DNA of 64,000 nucleotides from Vibrio marisflavi CECT 7928 (GCF_921294215.1 NZ_CAKLDM010000004.1:1-64000); one strand, 5' to 3'. Shown: positions 1 through 7,704, numbered from the stretch's first letter. The notes: generated from the letters alone by a model not told the origin. Numbers and translations: made by a program.

Positions 1-531
1 TTTATTTGGCTGTTTTTCTAATTGCTCTTTCTCAGCTCTTACCGCAACGAGTTTAGTCTCTAACTCATCTAATAGAGGTAAGTCATTTTTAGCGCTAAGA
101 ATTTTAGCCTCAGTTTCTCTTTCTAATCTAGCCAGTCTCTTAATGAGTTGTTTGCTGGTGCACTTACGGCTATTTACAGCTGTATTGATAGTAAGGTGAA
201 GCTGTACAACATTGTTTAGCAGCAATGGTTCTTTAAAAGCATTAGAGCTTCTAGAGAAATACATCGGGGCCGCTTCTAGCAGCTCTTCATTTGCTTGTTT
301 GAGAGTGTTTACTTTCTCTATGATGCGTTGAGTGATTTTTGATTTACTTAAAACACAAACAATTCTTTCGTCAAATAAGTCTGCATCACCGGAAGTCGTC
401 ACGCTTTCCGAATAGAAAGCATGCTTACTTAACGCAGTTCTCATCTTCATGTCTGCCTGGTCTTTAGCTGCGAGCAGCAGATTGACAGTGTGCTGGTCAA
501 TCTTAGCGTTTGTCGCGTTTTTCTCAGTCAT
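1..531 (-). CDS. Hypothetical coiled-coil protein, C-terminus outside window
   Basis: An open frame on the minus strand begins with ATG at 531-529 and runs off the left edge without a stop, giving at least 177 residues. It starts MTEKNATNAKIDQHTVNLLL and its last third is rich in Glu, Lys, Arg and Leu with a heptad-like pattern, so a coiled coil is likely. No signal peptide, membrane segment or enzyme motif is visible. A perfect copy of the ATTCCTAACG leader motif lies 122 bases upstream on the same strand, as at other phage genes here, which supports a real transcription unit. I do not recognise the family. Confidence 0.7.
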   Translation of the reverse strand, partial: MTEKNATNAKIDQHTVNLLLAAKDQADMKMRTALSKHAFYSESVTTSGDADLFDERIVCVLSKSKITQRIIEKVNTLKQANEELLEAAPMYFSRSSNAFKEPLLLNNVVQLHLTINTAVNSRKCTSKQLIKRLARLERETEAKILSAKNDLPLLDELETKLVAVRAEKEQLEKQPNK

Positions 532-653
532 GTACACCTCAAGGGTATTGATATCGTGGGGTAGTAACCAGGGGCTTATATATTGGGGCAATGCTTGTGT
601 ATTCACGTCGCGAGGTTAAGCCACTGTATTGCAAGCATAGCAAATAAAGTTCA

Positions 654-664
654 CGTTAGGAATG
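654..664 (-). promoter_or_regulatory. ATTCCTAACG leader motif (minus strand)
   Basis: On the minus strand the sequence reads CATTCCTAACG, followed 14 bases later by TATGCT, a plausible -10 hexamer. It precedes the coiled-coil gene at the left edge. It is the only minus-strand member of a family of about ten copies, and the only one in front of a minus-strand gene, which argues that orientation matters. Confidence 0.5.
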
Positions 665-899
665 GCAAGGCAGAGATTTACGATAACTTGTGACAATTCA
701 TGCCACGCGTGTCATAGCTAAATTTCTAGGAAAATTAGTTGGATATATAAAAGCTTAATTATTGTAACAAAAAAAGAGAATTGAGCATGTTATGACACTT
801 TTGGTACAGGTTTAGGGATTGCTTGTCATTGGATAGTGTAGGAGCGTCATGCCAGCCCAGACGCCATAGCCTAGAGTAAGGGCTAGCGGTTCACAGCGT

Positions 900-1127
900 T
901 CACTCTAGGAAGTGCCAAGATAGTGCGTTGAAGATGTCGGAGTATGAGAATGGGAAAACATCGAGTGTTGACTTGCTCATTAAGTGCCGAGTAGCAAAGT
1001 AAACAGCATTGGAGAATGCTTGCTGTGCGCCATTGTCATCAATCGAGAAGAAGTCATATAGATTGAAGTCATCTGCTAGCTTCTCTAAAAGGCGATTGCC
1101 AATCGCTGTTATTATCTCGTCTGTCAT
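900..1127 (-). CDS. Small hypothetical protein (75 aa)
   Basis: A 75-residue protein starting MTDEIITAIGNRLLEKLADD, with an acidic, probably helical composition. It ends FLE. The ribosome-binding site is weak (AGGC about 5 bases before ATG). No known domain is recognised. It stands alone between two AT-rich gaps. Coding status rests mainly on length and on sensible amino-acid composition, so I am only moderately sure. Confidence 0.45.
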   Translation of the reverse strand: MTDEIITAIGNRLLEKLADDFNLYDFFSIDDNGAQQAFSNAVYFATRHLMSKSTLDVFPFSYSDIFNALSWHFLE

Positions 1128-1588
1128 ATGAAGCCTATATTATTATACATTACCTAGCCCGTTAAATTTTATATGGATTGGGCGCCGTTGATTATGTCAA
1201 TTAACGGTAAGAAATTCCAACAAAAAATAAAGAAAATATAAAATTATTCTATTTGTCAGAATCTATCTAATTGTACAGATATACAATTGTAGATTTAACT
1301 ATGCAATATATCGACTAACAGGTAGGGAGTAGTGGTAATATAGAGATCCAGAGTACACCATCTAAGTTACAGTTTTGTCAGCAAAAATGCACACCTACTT
1401 TTTGCGTGTGAAATTTTACACTCTACGGCAAAAGTTGTTCAGTTAATGATAATAACCACGTCAGAGTGTATCAATGAGCTAGGTTTTTTTATTGTAGCAT
1501 GACACAATTTCTAACAGTTAGATAAAAGATAACATGACTTTTATTAAGGGAAGTCTTAAATGTTAAATAGGCATAAGAATAATAACAA
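1128..1588. other. AT-rich intergenic region before the repressor gene
   Basis: About 460 bases without a convincing gene. It holds several short half-palindromes (for example TTGTACA...TACAATTGTA near 1271-1291) and, at 1507-1517, ATTTCTAACAG, a degenerate form of the ATTCCTAACG motif, 70 bases before the CI-like gene. This probably contains the promoter and operators of that gene and of the divergent small gene at 900-1127; nothing is certain. Confidence 0.3.
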
Positions 1589-2200
1589 ATGAAGCATGGA
1601 AATAACTACAAATTTAATTTAATAAAAGAGAACTTGGAATATGCCATTAAAAGCAGAGGGGAGACTAAGAATTCATTTTCTAAAAAAACAGGAATAACCA
1701 GAACAACTCTATATAATATTTTAGGAGAAAAAGTAGATAACATTCAGATACAGACTATAGAAAAAATAGCGGCATTTTTAGGAACAAGTAGAAGCATTGT
1801 AGAGAGCTACAGTGTGGAATTTATAGAGAAGAAAAGCCAACTAATGTCTGTAGATGGAAATCAGAATCCCATCTGTGTACCTGTTCTAAAGGGCTGTGAA
1901 TACTCTCCTTTTAAGCACTCCGCTATCGGAGAGCTGGTTTCTTTGGTCCCTATAGTTCCGTATTTTGGTACAGAAAACAACCTGCTGGGGATTGTTGTAG
2001 ATGTGCATGTGAACGGAGACTACAAGGATGGGACTCTTTTGATAGTAGAGAGGTATAAAATAGATGCACTTGCAGATATTGTGTACTTAGATAAGAAGGA
2101 TCTCATCCAGGTTCGGGGAGCTGATTATAATCTAAGGCAGGGAGAAATTTTAATAGGTTGTGTGAGAGGAATTAGAGTTAATTATCTAGCACATAGTTAG
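1589..2200 (+). CDS. CI-like phage repressor, S24-type C-terminal fold without clear Ser-Lys dyad
   Basis: The protein has 203 residues. Residues about 10-60 form an XRE/Cro-type helix-turn-helix (SFSKKTGITRTTLYNIL), and residues about 95-200 resemble the LexA/CI C-terminal peptidase_S24 fold (VDVHVNGDYKDGTLLIVERY, then GEILIGCVRGI near the end). In S24 proteins a catalytic Ser sits a few residues before the D-G-D/L core; here that stretch is VDVHVNGDYKDG with no Ser, and the usual Lys position reads QVRGAD. I infer a repressor that dimerises through this domain but is probably not inactivated by RecA-stimulated self-cleavage. The gene is AT-rich with many AGA and ATA codons, unlike its neighbours, suggesting separate ancestry. 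The start has only a weak Shine-Dalgarno. Confidence 0.7.
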   Translation: MKHGNNYKFNLIKENLEYAIKSRGETKNSFSKKTGITRTTLYNILGEKVDNIQIQTIEKIAAFLGTSRSIVESYSVEFIEKKSQLMSVDGNQNPICVPVLKGCEYSPFKHSAIGELVSLVPIVPYFGTENNLLGIVVDVHVNGDYKDGTLLIVERYKIDALADIVYLDKKDLIQVRGADYNLRQGEILIGCVRGIRVNYLAHS

Positions 2201-2453
2201 TAGGGCTAGATGGCATTAGTAGCAATGCACATTAATCAATATGGCAAGGCTAGTTAACTATCCTGTTCTTTAATCCACAAACTACATAATTAACGTAATC
2301 ATTTCAGCTAGTAATGTTTTTATCATTAGTATTATTAAGATCTATCTTAATATAAAGATAGCATCTTGCTAGTAACATCTAATTTATACATCGTGCCTGT
2401 TGGTTTATTTCGCCATTTATAGAAATGATGGTGCAAACTTTTTCTTACACTAG

Positions 2454-2488
2454 ACCACCACTCTATGAGTGTCGTGGTTTTTCTTTTT
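2454..2488 (+). terminator. Rho-independent terminator
   Basis: Stem ACCACCACTC pairs with GAGTGTCGTGGT with a two-base bulge and a three-base loop, followed by TTTTTCTTTTT. It lies about 250 bases downstream of the CI-like gene stop and may end that transcript or a small RNA. Confidence 0.6.
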
Positions 2489-2505
2489 GTGTCTTACGTG
2501 ACATT

Positions 2506-2522
2506 GTAACGCGTAACGTTAC
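2506..2522. promoter_or_regulatory. GTAACG half-site cluster
   Basis: GTAACG occurs at 2506-2511 and again at 2513-2518, and the second copy forms a perfect 10-bp palindrome GTAACGTTAC (2513-2522). CpG-rich palindromes are rare in this AT-rich stretch. A repressor operator is possible; the CI-like protein 300 bases upstream is a candidate ligand, by proximity only. Confidence 0.3.
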
Positions 2523-2569
2523 GTGGGCAATTCCCCCCGGTAGGGCATAAGTTTTTGAATTGCAGTTGT

Positions 2570-2601
2570 TTAGTTTCATTTCTTTAAGGAAGTGAAACTA
2601 A
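2570..2601. promoter_or_regulatory. 32-bp inverted repeat, copy 1
   Basis: Arms TTAGTTTCATT and AAGTGAAACTAA bound a 32-bp element with a centre of about 10 bases. An element of the same length and same arms occurs at 9473-9504. Both are followed closely by an ACTATAGG/TTATAGGG stretch and lie upstream of a regulator gene (the HTH/recombinase operon and the PadR-like gene). I infer a shared operator of a phage regulator. Confidence 0.5.
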
Positions 2602-2723
2602 CTATAGGTGTACTCGGAAGGCCTTTCTTGCATTGTTATGGTTCTATATCTATATAAATCAATCACTTACGTTGTTTTGGTCTCGATGTCGGCAAACCTT
2701 GAAAACGCTCAGTGATGAGCATT

Positions 2724-2819
2724 ATTCCTATGGAATATTGTGGCATATTGGCTGCATTTTGCTCGCTCCTGGTGCTAATTTCCGTAGTGAGAGCGGCGTA
2801 ACAATTCCTATGGAATATT
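2724..2819. repeat. Two identical 16-bp palindromic boxes 80 bp apart
   Basis: ATTCCTATGGAATATT occurs at 2724-2739 and 2804-2819. Each box has inverted arms ATTCC/GGAAT around a three-base centre. The identical sequence and a spacing near whole helical turns suggest paired protein-binding sites that could loop DNA. No other copy was noticed in the window. Confidence 0.45.
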
Positions 2820-2888
2820 ATGTAATATAAAAAAGTGGCATACTACACTAGATAATACAGAGAGTTACTGTTAGTATGCAGTTGTTCC

Positions 2889-2899
2889 CATTCCTAACG
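2889..2899 (+). promoter_or_regulatory. ATTCCTAACG leader motif
   Basis: CATTCCTAACG is followed 14 bases later by TATTTA, a possible -10 element. It lies 125 bases before the HTH gene at 3024. An inverted, imperfect partner (CATGTTAGG) follows at about 2927-2935, as also happens at the copy near 9585. Confidence 0.5.
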
Positions 2900-3023
2900 C
2901 CTTTTTTAGTGGTTATTTAAAAACAGCATGTTAGGTGTTATTGTTTGGTTTTATGGTCCGTTAATTTTTTTTGGCGTGTGGGTTTGGGTGTCAATTGGAG
3001 ATATTACATAGGAATAATATTGA

Positions 3024-3440
3024 ATGGATTTTGATAGTGAAGAGCTAGAAAAGCTCTATATTGAGTCGGTCAGAGAGATCGTTGGCTCTGTTGGTGGCCA
3101 GCAAAGCGCGGCCAAGCTGGCTAGTGAGTATAACGGCTACACAATTTCCCAGGGTAGTGTGAGTAAAGTGCTGACCGGTGCGATGGCACCAGCAAAAGTC
3201 TATAACGCGCTCCGCTTCGCATTTCACCAAGCCGAACGGGAAAACTGGACAAAACGAGCCACAATTATGATGGTGGAAAAATTCGGTTTTTGTCCGATTT
3301 ATCATGATGTAGTGCGTATTGATGAAGTCTTTGGGTTGTTCGCTGGGTGCATGGTCCTGGGTGGCAAGTTGCACATAGCAGTGAGAACAGATTCAGAAAC
3401 CGTTGAAACCGTAGATGCTAATAAAATGGAGTTTTTATAA
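3024..3440 (+). CDS. HTH-containing regulatory protein (138 aa)
   Basis: Residues about 20-60 (GGQQSAAKLASEYNGYTISQGSVSKVL) have the layout of a helix-turn-helix with recognition helix ISQGSVSKVL, like Cro or excisionase-type phage regulators. The C-terminal half has no recognised motif. The stop codon overlaps the ATG of the tyrosine recombinase (TAATG), so the two are translationally coupled. I infer a regulator or directionality factor for the recombinase; the family is not identified. Confidence 0.65.
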   Translation: MDFDSEELEKLYIESVREIVGSVGGQQSAAKLASEYNGYTISQGSVSKVLTGAMAPAKVYNALRFAFHQAERENWTKRATIMMVEKFGFCPIYHDVVRIDEVFGLFAGCMVLGGKLHIAVRTDSETVETVDANKMEFL

Positions 3441-4051
3441 TGCCGTCATTTCCCGTTAGAGACGTTGAAGAGCTAAGAGAGATCATCAAGAGAATGGATG
3501 AAATCAATCCGCTCATAGCCATGATGATAGAGTTTGAGACTAGGACAGGGCTTAGGTTCGTAGACGTAAGCAAGCTCAAGTTTAGCGACCTAATGATTAA
3601 CGGCGTGGTTCGTCGGTCCTTTGTCGTTGTGCAGTCCAAGCCTTATCACGCCAGGCTTAGACACATGTCAGAAAAGCAAGCCAGGGAAAAGAGCAAAGTG
3701 ACGATCCATGTTAACGACCAGTTGGAAGAGTTGATAAAGCGCATATACGTAGCCAATGGCAAGCACAAGCTCTTGTTTCAGTCCGATCACCACTTGGCCA
3801 AGCCTGATACAGCGTTGTCTATTCAATATGTTAATCGTGCTTATAAGCGTATCGCAAGAGATCTACAGCTGCCGTATTCACTGTCTACGCACTCTATGCG
3901 TAAGACCTTTGCCATGTTCCTACTTGATCAGCAGGCTTCAATGAAAACGATTATGGAAGCACTGGGGCAGAGCAGCTTAAGTGCTACTCAGCATTACTTA
4001 AATACCTTTATGGATGAAACCAAAGAATACACAACGAACATCGATTTCTAG
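3440..4051 (+). CDS. Minimal tyrosine recombinase
   Basis: The protein is only 203 residues, essentially the catalytic domain of a phage-integrase-type enzyme without the usual N-terminal core-binding domain. Catalytic positions visible are Arg39 (TGLRFVDVSKL), a beta-hairpin Lys (Lys67 or Lys86), His151 and Arg154 (THSMRKTF), and nucleophile Tyr186 (ATQHYLNT). The residue that is normally His or Trp in the GH(S) box is Gln177 (GQSSLS). Such an enzyme cuts and rejoins DNA through a 3'-phosphotyrosine. In a phage-plasmid the likely job is dimer resolution or cyclisation, the role Cre plays in P1, or integration. It overlaps the HTH gene upstream. Confidence 0.8.
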   Translation: MPSFPVRDVEELREIIKRMDEINPLIAMMIEFETRTGLRFVDVSKLKFSDLMINGVVRRSFVVVQSKPYHARLRHMSEKQAREKSKVTIHVNDQLEELIKRIYVANGKHKLLFQSDHHLAKPDTALSIQYVNRAYKRIARDLQLPYSLSTHSMRKTFAMFLLDQQASMKTIMEALGQSSLSATQHYLNTFMDETKEYTTNIDF

Positions 4052-4059
4052 GGCAGAGC

Positions 4060-4659
4060 ATGAACATCAATAGTCAGTACCGAACAGTGTCACCAGAGCA
4101 CGAAATATCCATCATTGAGCTAGCGCCAAGCAGCATAAAAAGGCGTTTAGATAGCCTGTCTTCACTGCATACGAACGACGAAAAGACGCTTCGCTATGGT
4201 AAGTTGGCCATCAATGCATTTAAGGGCCGCAAACCAAGCGAGAAAGTGATGCAAGTTATGTATAGCAACATGGATAACTACATCAAGCGATTGGGCGTCA
4301 CATCAAAGAGCATTTGTCGTAAAGGCTGCGCTCAGTGCTGCACTCAACCAGTCAGCATGACCAGCGTTGAAGCGAAATATATCAGTGATACATACGGCAT
4401 TGATGCAAGCTTTGACAGTTCGCGCACCAGTGAGGGTATGTGTCCGTTCAACAAAGACAACCAATGCAGCATTTACAGCGCCAGGCCTATAGAGTGTCGA
4501 CTGTTTCATGCATTTGAGAGCCCAGTACTGTGTTATGAGGACCGTGGCCAGAGTACGTTCTCAATAGAAAGTGAGCCATATTTCTCGGCACTGCAGAGAG
4601 AAATGAGTGAATTGGGTGATCGAGAGGGTATTTTCGATATTCGCCATTGGTTCGCATAA
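4060..4659 (+). CDS. YkgJ-family cysteine-cluster protein
   Basis: The protein has 199 residues with the Zn/Fe-chelating cysteine pattern of the YkgJ (CxxCxxCC) family: Cys86, Cys90, Cys93, Cys94, then Cys128 (CPF), Cys136 (CSIY) and Cys146 in the hallmark ARPIECRLF. It begins eight bases after the recombinase stop and is probably co-transcribed. The family is widespread but its biochemical function is not established; a metal- or cluster-binding oxidoreductase-like role is the usual guess. All cysteines appear intact. Confidence 0.8.
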   Translation: MNINSQYRTVSPEHEISIIELAPSSIKRRLDSLSSLHTNDEKTLRYGKLAINAFKGRKPSEKVMQVMYSNMDNYIKRLGVTSKSICRKGCAQCCTQPVSMTSVEAKYISDTYGIDASFDSSRTSEGMCPFNKDNQCSIYSARPIECRLFHAFESPVLCYEDRGQSTFSIESEPYFSALQREMSELGDREGIFDIRHWFA

Positions 4660-4721
4660 GCCAATTAGTTGTATTGTATGCGCGATTTGCGCACGTTAGT
4701 TACGTTTAGAGAAGTACGGTA

Positions 4722-5225
4722 ATGGAAAAAATCAACAAGTCAGTTATTCCTCAGTGGGCCAATGAGATCCTTTTTTCTAAAGGCCTGGGCGTTGATGCTA
4801 AAGAAGTGCAACAGCTTGTCTGGGATTACTTTGTCGAACAATTTGAATGCATGGACGTTGGTGTAACAGAGCTAAGTCTGTACTTTGGCCATCTTATTGA
4901 TGAAGAGTTGAAGAAAGGCACGATAAAACAAGCTCGCGAGATGTTTAACAAGCAATCTATACCATCACGCCGCAGAAAGAATAAGCCAGTAAGGCACTCT
5001 GAATTAACGAACTTCACAGAGAAGTACGCAGATTATCTTGATGATGATGATCAGGCACCAGCACCGAACGTAGCGCTAGAAGAAGCCACCAGCACCAATC
5101 AGACAGAATATGAGCTTCTTTACGAAGCGTACCAGGCACTAGAGTGCAATGACGAACAGCAAAGACAAAAGACTCTCTCTAAGCTGAGAAAGTTTTTCGA
5201 ACAAGTTAATGGCCCGAAGCGGTAA
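4722..5225 (+). CDS. Hypothetical protein (167 aa)
   Basis: It starts MEKINKSVIPQWANEILFSK, with a basic patch (SRRRKNKPVRH) near residue 90, an acidic run (YLDDDDQAP) near residue 108 and a helical C-terminus. No domain is recognised. It lies 62 bases after the cysteine-cluster gene and may belong to the same operon. The alternation of basic and acidic patches suggests a nucleic-acid- or protein-binding role, which is only a guess. Confidence 0.6.
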   Translation: MEKINKSVIPQWANEILFSKGLGVDAKEVQQLVWDYFVEQFECMDVGVTELSLYFGHLIDEELKKGTIKQAREMFNKQSIPSRRRKNKPVRHSELTNFTEKYADYLDDDDQAPAPNVALEEATSTNQTEYELLYEAYQALECNDEQQRQKTLSKLRKFFEQVNGPKR

Positions 5226-5294
5226 CAAGCACTTTGGAGCAGAGAGTTTGAGGTGAAGTAAGTGCTATTATCCCTAAATTTGCCTTATACACCT

Positions 5295-5305
5295 CATTCC
5301 TAACG
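5295..5305 (+). promoter_or_regulatory. ATTCCTAACG leader motif
   Basis: CATTCCTAACGTTAG lies 86 bases before the GTG start at 5391. AT-rich stretches TATAAA (8 bases after the motif) and TTAAAA follow, either of which could act as a -10. It heads the cluster of small phage genes 5391-7356. Confidence 0.5.
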
Positions 5306-5390
5306 TTAGACTTTATAAAAGCATTAAAAAGAGTATGATTGCGGTAATTTACAAAGTGACGTTTTGTTGGTTACAAATTGAGGATTTGTT

Positions 5391-5639
5391 GTGGCGTTAG
5401 AAAATATCTTGTTGGCTGAGTTTAAAAGGCTGGTGAAGAACGGGAAGCAACTAAGGCTTGTTTCCCAACAGCAAACGAATGGCTACTACGCCATTCTAGC
5501 AATTGATACCGATTCATCAATAGGTTATTCCGTTCGCCATGCAAGAGAAAACAAACCGCGCACCTGGCGGCTCGATAGGCTAGGGGAGCTGCTACACGAT
5601 ATGGGCGTAAAACAATTCGAAGTCAGAGGGCTTTATTAA
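5391..5639 (+). CDS. Small phage protein (82 aa), GTG start
   Basis: The GTG start is preceded by TGAGGA with good spacing, and no ATG is available upstream in frame. The protein is compact and mixed alpha/beta (ALENILLAEFKRLVKNGKQL; ends VKQFEVRGLY). I do not recognise it. It is first in a tightly packed operon; its TAA overlaps the next ATG (TAATG). Confidence 0.6.
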   Translation: MALENILLAEFKRLVKNGKQLRLVSQQQTNGYYAILAIDTDSSIGYSVRHARENKPRTWRLDRLGELLHDMGVKQFEVRGLY

Positions 5640-5812
5640 TGGATTTTCCAAACATAAGAGACATCAAGAAGCGCTTAGCGAGCGCCGTATTCGATAAATC
5701 AAGCAGTGACGCCGTAACGGTGGATAAAACAGACCTGGCAGAGCTACTTATCTACTTGTCTTGTAAGGAAAGTAAGTTAAGAGAAAAGGGGTTTACTCAT
5801 GATCAGCTTTAG
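5639..5812 (+). CDS. Small hypothetical protein (57 aa)
   Basis: The ATG overlaps the preceding stop (TAATG) and the end overlaps the next gene by 14 bases. The product starts MDFPNIRDIKKRLASAVFDK and ends GFTHDQL; it looks helical and soluble. Translational coupling on both sides supports coding. No family is recognised. Confidence 0.55.
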   Translation: MDFPNIRDIKKRLASAVFDKSSSDAVTVDKTDLAELLIYLSCKESKLREKGFTHDQL

Positions 5813-6029
5813 AAAGCGGGTAAGAATCGTCAAAGGCGTATATCTGAACTTCGGTAAGACTGGTTTGAATAGTATCTCAATGGGGCCAAGAGGCATCACA
5901 TTAAGCATTGGTCGCCAGGGTGTCTATATATCAGGTTCGCTGGTGGGTACCGGCCTGAGTGCTAAGAAATGGCTATATAAAGCAAAGAAAACGAAAGCAT
6001 TAACAACTAAGGAGAGTGGCAATGAATAA
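5799..6029 (+). CDS. DUF4236-domain protein
   Basis: The 76-residue product has the DUF4236 signature: FRKRVRIVKGVYLNFGKTG, then GPRGITLSIGRQGVYISGSL and GTGLSAKKW. This short beta-rich domain is common in bacteria and phages; its role is unknown. The gene overlaps its neighbours by a few bases on both sides, so it is expressed as part of the 5391-6717 operon. Confidence 0.75.
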   Translation: MISFRKRVRIVKGVYLNFGKTGLNSISMGPRGITLSIGRQGVYISGSLVGTGLSAKKWLYKAKKTKALTTKESGNE

Positions 6030-6717
6030 CGATGTAACGCTGAGTGGTTTCTTAGATGATGTTCGTAACCATGAAATGACTATCAAGGCTGATACTGACG
6101 AATTCAGAAGCCTCACGTTCTCTCACCCAAAGACAAATAACAAGTACTTCAATATCACGACCTGGGGCTATCACTTATGTATCAGTGGCGACATGGGAAC
6201 GTATGTGTTTAGCCGTCTTAACGACATGTTTGATTTCTTCCGTAGTGAAACGATGTATGTAAATCATGGCTACTGGGGTGAGAAATTAGAGGCTATTTCT
6301 AAATGGGGTGGCCAATACGAGTTCTGCAGCTCGCTAGTCGTCAACAGCATCAGAGCGCGTGCAGCTGAGATATGTGAGCAAATTGAACATTATGTCGGTG
6401 AAGAGCAAAAAGCACTAGGAAAGAGCAACCAGGAGCTACAGGATGAGTTCTTGGAAGAGATTGATCAGCTGATTAGCTTTCATGATTTTGACGAGTATCG
6501 CTACGTATCGACTGTAGAAGAGTTTCATTCTATTACGCTTGGTGGGAATCCGTTGCTAGATGACGGCTATTTTGATTGGCTGCAAGACAAAGAGCTGTCA
6601 TATCAGTATCAGTGGTGCTGCTTTGCTATTGTGTGGGCGATTAAGCAATACGACCGGTACCATAACCCAATAGTGATACCTTCTCACTACCAGGCTCTAC
6701 AGAGTGATGTAGAATAA
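6022..6717 (+). CDS. Conserved phage hypothetical protein (231 aa)
   Basis: I chose ATG 6022 because AAGGAG ends nine bases before it; a GTG six bases earlier is too close to that site. The N-terminal part (TFSHPKTNNKYFNITTWGYH, then CISGDMGTYVFSRLNDMFDF) matches a protein type I recall from many tailed phages, with no assigned function. The middle is helical and acidic and the C-terminus has aromatic-rich helices (QYQWCCFAIVWAIKQY), but no clear membrane segment. It overlaps the DUF4236 gene. Confidence 0.65.
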   Translation: MNNDVTLSGFLDDVRNHEMTIKADTDEFRSLTFSHPKTNNKYFNITTWGYHLCISGDMGTYVFSRLNDMFDFFRSETMYVNHGYWGEKLEAISKWGGQYEFCSSLVVNSIRARAAEICEQIEHYVGEEQKALGKSNQELQDEFLEEIDQLISFHDFDEYRYVSTVEEFHSITLGGNPLLDDGYFDWLQDKELSYQYQWCCFAIVWAIKQYDRYHNPIVIPSHYQALQSDVE

Positions 6718-6744
6718 AAGTACGTTCGTGAGAGGGTGATATAA

Positions 6745-7356
6745 ATGAACCTAAGCAGACCGGCATCAAACAGAGAAGAGACGAGAGCGTTTTTAGAAGC
6801 GCATCACTCGGGCTTTCACTTGCCTGATTATGTCGTTCCAAGTGGTTATATTCTAGTGGCCAACAGCCCTAAAACTACTGCCGATGGCGTAGTGCAATCT
6901 ATCTGCTTGATTAGCACCAGCGGACCTCAACCCGAGACGGTTTATAAGGTTAAAAAAATCGTTAGGGATTGCCCTAATGCTTACCTACCTATAGAGAACT
7001 GCACGCAATTGATAGTGTGGCGTCAGTTTGATGGTGTTCACTCTGATGTGCTCAGCCGCTTTGCTAGACAAGTATTTAACTTTCTTCTGCAGTCTCACAA
7101 CATCATGATCACCGATGAAGAGCAAACGGATGATGGCCGTCGCTTTTGGCTTAACCGTATCAGTGAATCTTTCTCTATGTCTGATAGGAATGTTTACTAC
7201 ATCGATCTCAATAATGTCGATGACCAGCTGGTGCCTATTGTAGAGCGCATACGTGACAATGAAGAAATGATGGATGAGTACTACGAGAAAGGTTGGGGCA
7301 ATAATGAGGACCACAAGAACAGAGCGTTCCTAATTTCCAAGCTAAACCTGTCTTAA
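6745..7356 (+). CDS. Hypothetical phage protein (203 aa)
   Basis: It starts MNLSRPASNREETRAFLEAH, contains a segment RFARQVFNFLLQSHNIMITD and a motif DDGRRFWLNRI about two thirds along, and ends in an acidic helical tail. The arrangement is soluble alpha/beta; no enzyme motif is certain. It is the last gene of the small-gene operon, 27 bases after the previous gene with GAGAGGGTGATATAA before ATG, and is followed by a strong bidirectional terminator. Confidence 0.6.
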   Translation: MNLSRPASNREETRAFLEAHHSGFHLPDYVVPSGYILVANSPKTTADGVVQSICLISTSGPQPETVYKVKKIVRDCPNAYLPIENCTQLIVWRQFDGVHSDVLSRFARQVFNFLLQSHNIMITDEEQTDDGRRFWLNRISESFSMSDRNVYYIDLNNVDDQLVPIVERIRDNEEMMDEYYEKGWGNNEDHKNRAFLISKLNLS

Positions 7357-7381
7357 TTGAGCTTGAAGCCCAACAGAAAAC

Positions 7382-7405
7382 AAAAGGCCCGTTTTTGGGC
7401 CTTTG
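7382..7405. terminator. Bidirectional terminator
   Basis: AAAGGCCC (7383-7390) pairs with GGGCCTTT (7397-7404) around GTTTTT. It separates the convergent genes 6745-7356 (+) and 7425-7667 (-); the A and T runs on either side allow it to work in both directions. Confidence 0.75.
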
Positions 7406-7424
7406 TTGTATCTATGTGAATTGA

Positions 7425-7667
7425 TTAGACGATAGTGTATTGGTATTCGTGGGCGTTCTTGATGGCCAACTGCTCGAGCACATAGATAACCAATGATAGG
7501 GTTTTAGTTGAGGTCTCTTTACCGCTTAGCATGCGACTCACATTGGACTGGGTGAACGTAGCGCCAGTCTCGCTGGTGAGCGCTTTTGCAACGTCGCCCT
7601 GGCTTGGGTACTCGCTGGCCAAGCCATTCAACTTAGTAACCAAAATGGACTTATCAGAATTGGACAC
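7425..7667 (-). CDS. HTH repressor (80 aa)
   Basis: The 80-residue product carries a helix-turn-helix (QGDVAKALTSETGATFTQSN followed by VSRMLSGKE) resembling small XRE/Cro-type repressors and the HTH of the protein at 3024. It is a stand-alone gene with CAAGGAGGTAGCAAG before the ATG. Two perfect 15-bp palindromes lie 38-81 bases upstream of its start, the natural place for autorepression. Which other promoter it controls is unknown, since the palindromes serve no other adjacent gene on that side. Confidence 0.7.
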   Translation of the reverse strand: MSNSDKSILVTKLNGLASEYPSQGDVAKALTSETGATFTQSNVSRMLSGKETSTKTLSLVIYVLEQLAIKNAHEYQYTIV

Positions 7668-7704
7668 TTGCTACCTCCTTGTATATGAACAGTTTAAAGC
7701 GATA

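Larger units (their letters stand above)
2201..3023. other. Long regulatory intergenic region (about 820 bases)
   Basis: No convincing gene lies here; a 65-codon frame at 2633-2830 lacks a ribosome-binding site and covers repeats. The region holds, in order, a terminator hairpin, a CpG-rich cluster of GTAACG half-sites, a 32-bp inverted repeat, two identical palindromic boxes exactly 80 bases apart, and an ATTCCTAACG motif before the HTH/recombinase operon. It is the most likely location of an immunity or lysis-lysogeny control region, and could also carry a small RNA. Confidence 0.4.

Noticed and set aside
2633..2830. 65-codon open frame in the regulatory region
   Set aside because: No ribosome-binding site, unusual composition, and it covers the two palindromic boxes; more likely non-coding.
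2201..3023. A P1 C4-like antisense RNA in the immunity region
   Set aside because: Hairpins are present, but no complementarity to an adjacent ant-like gene could be shown.
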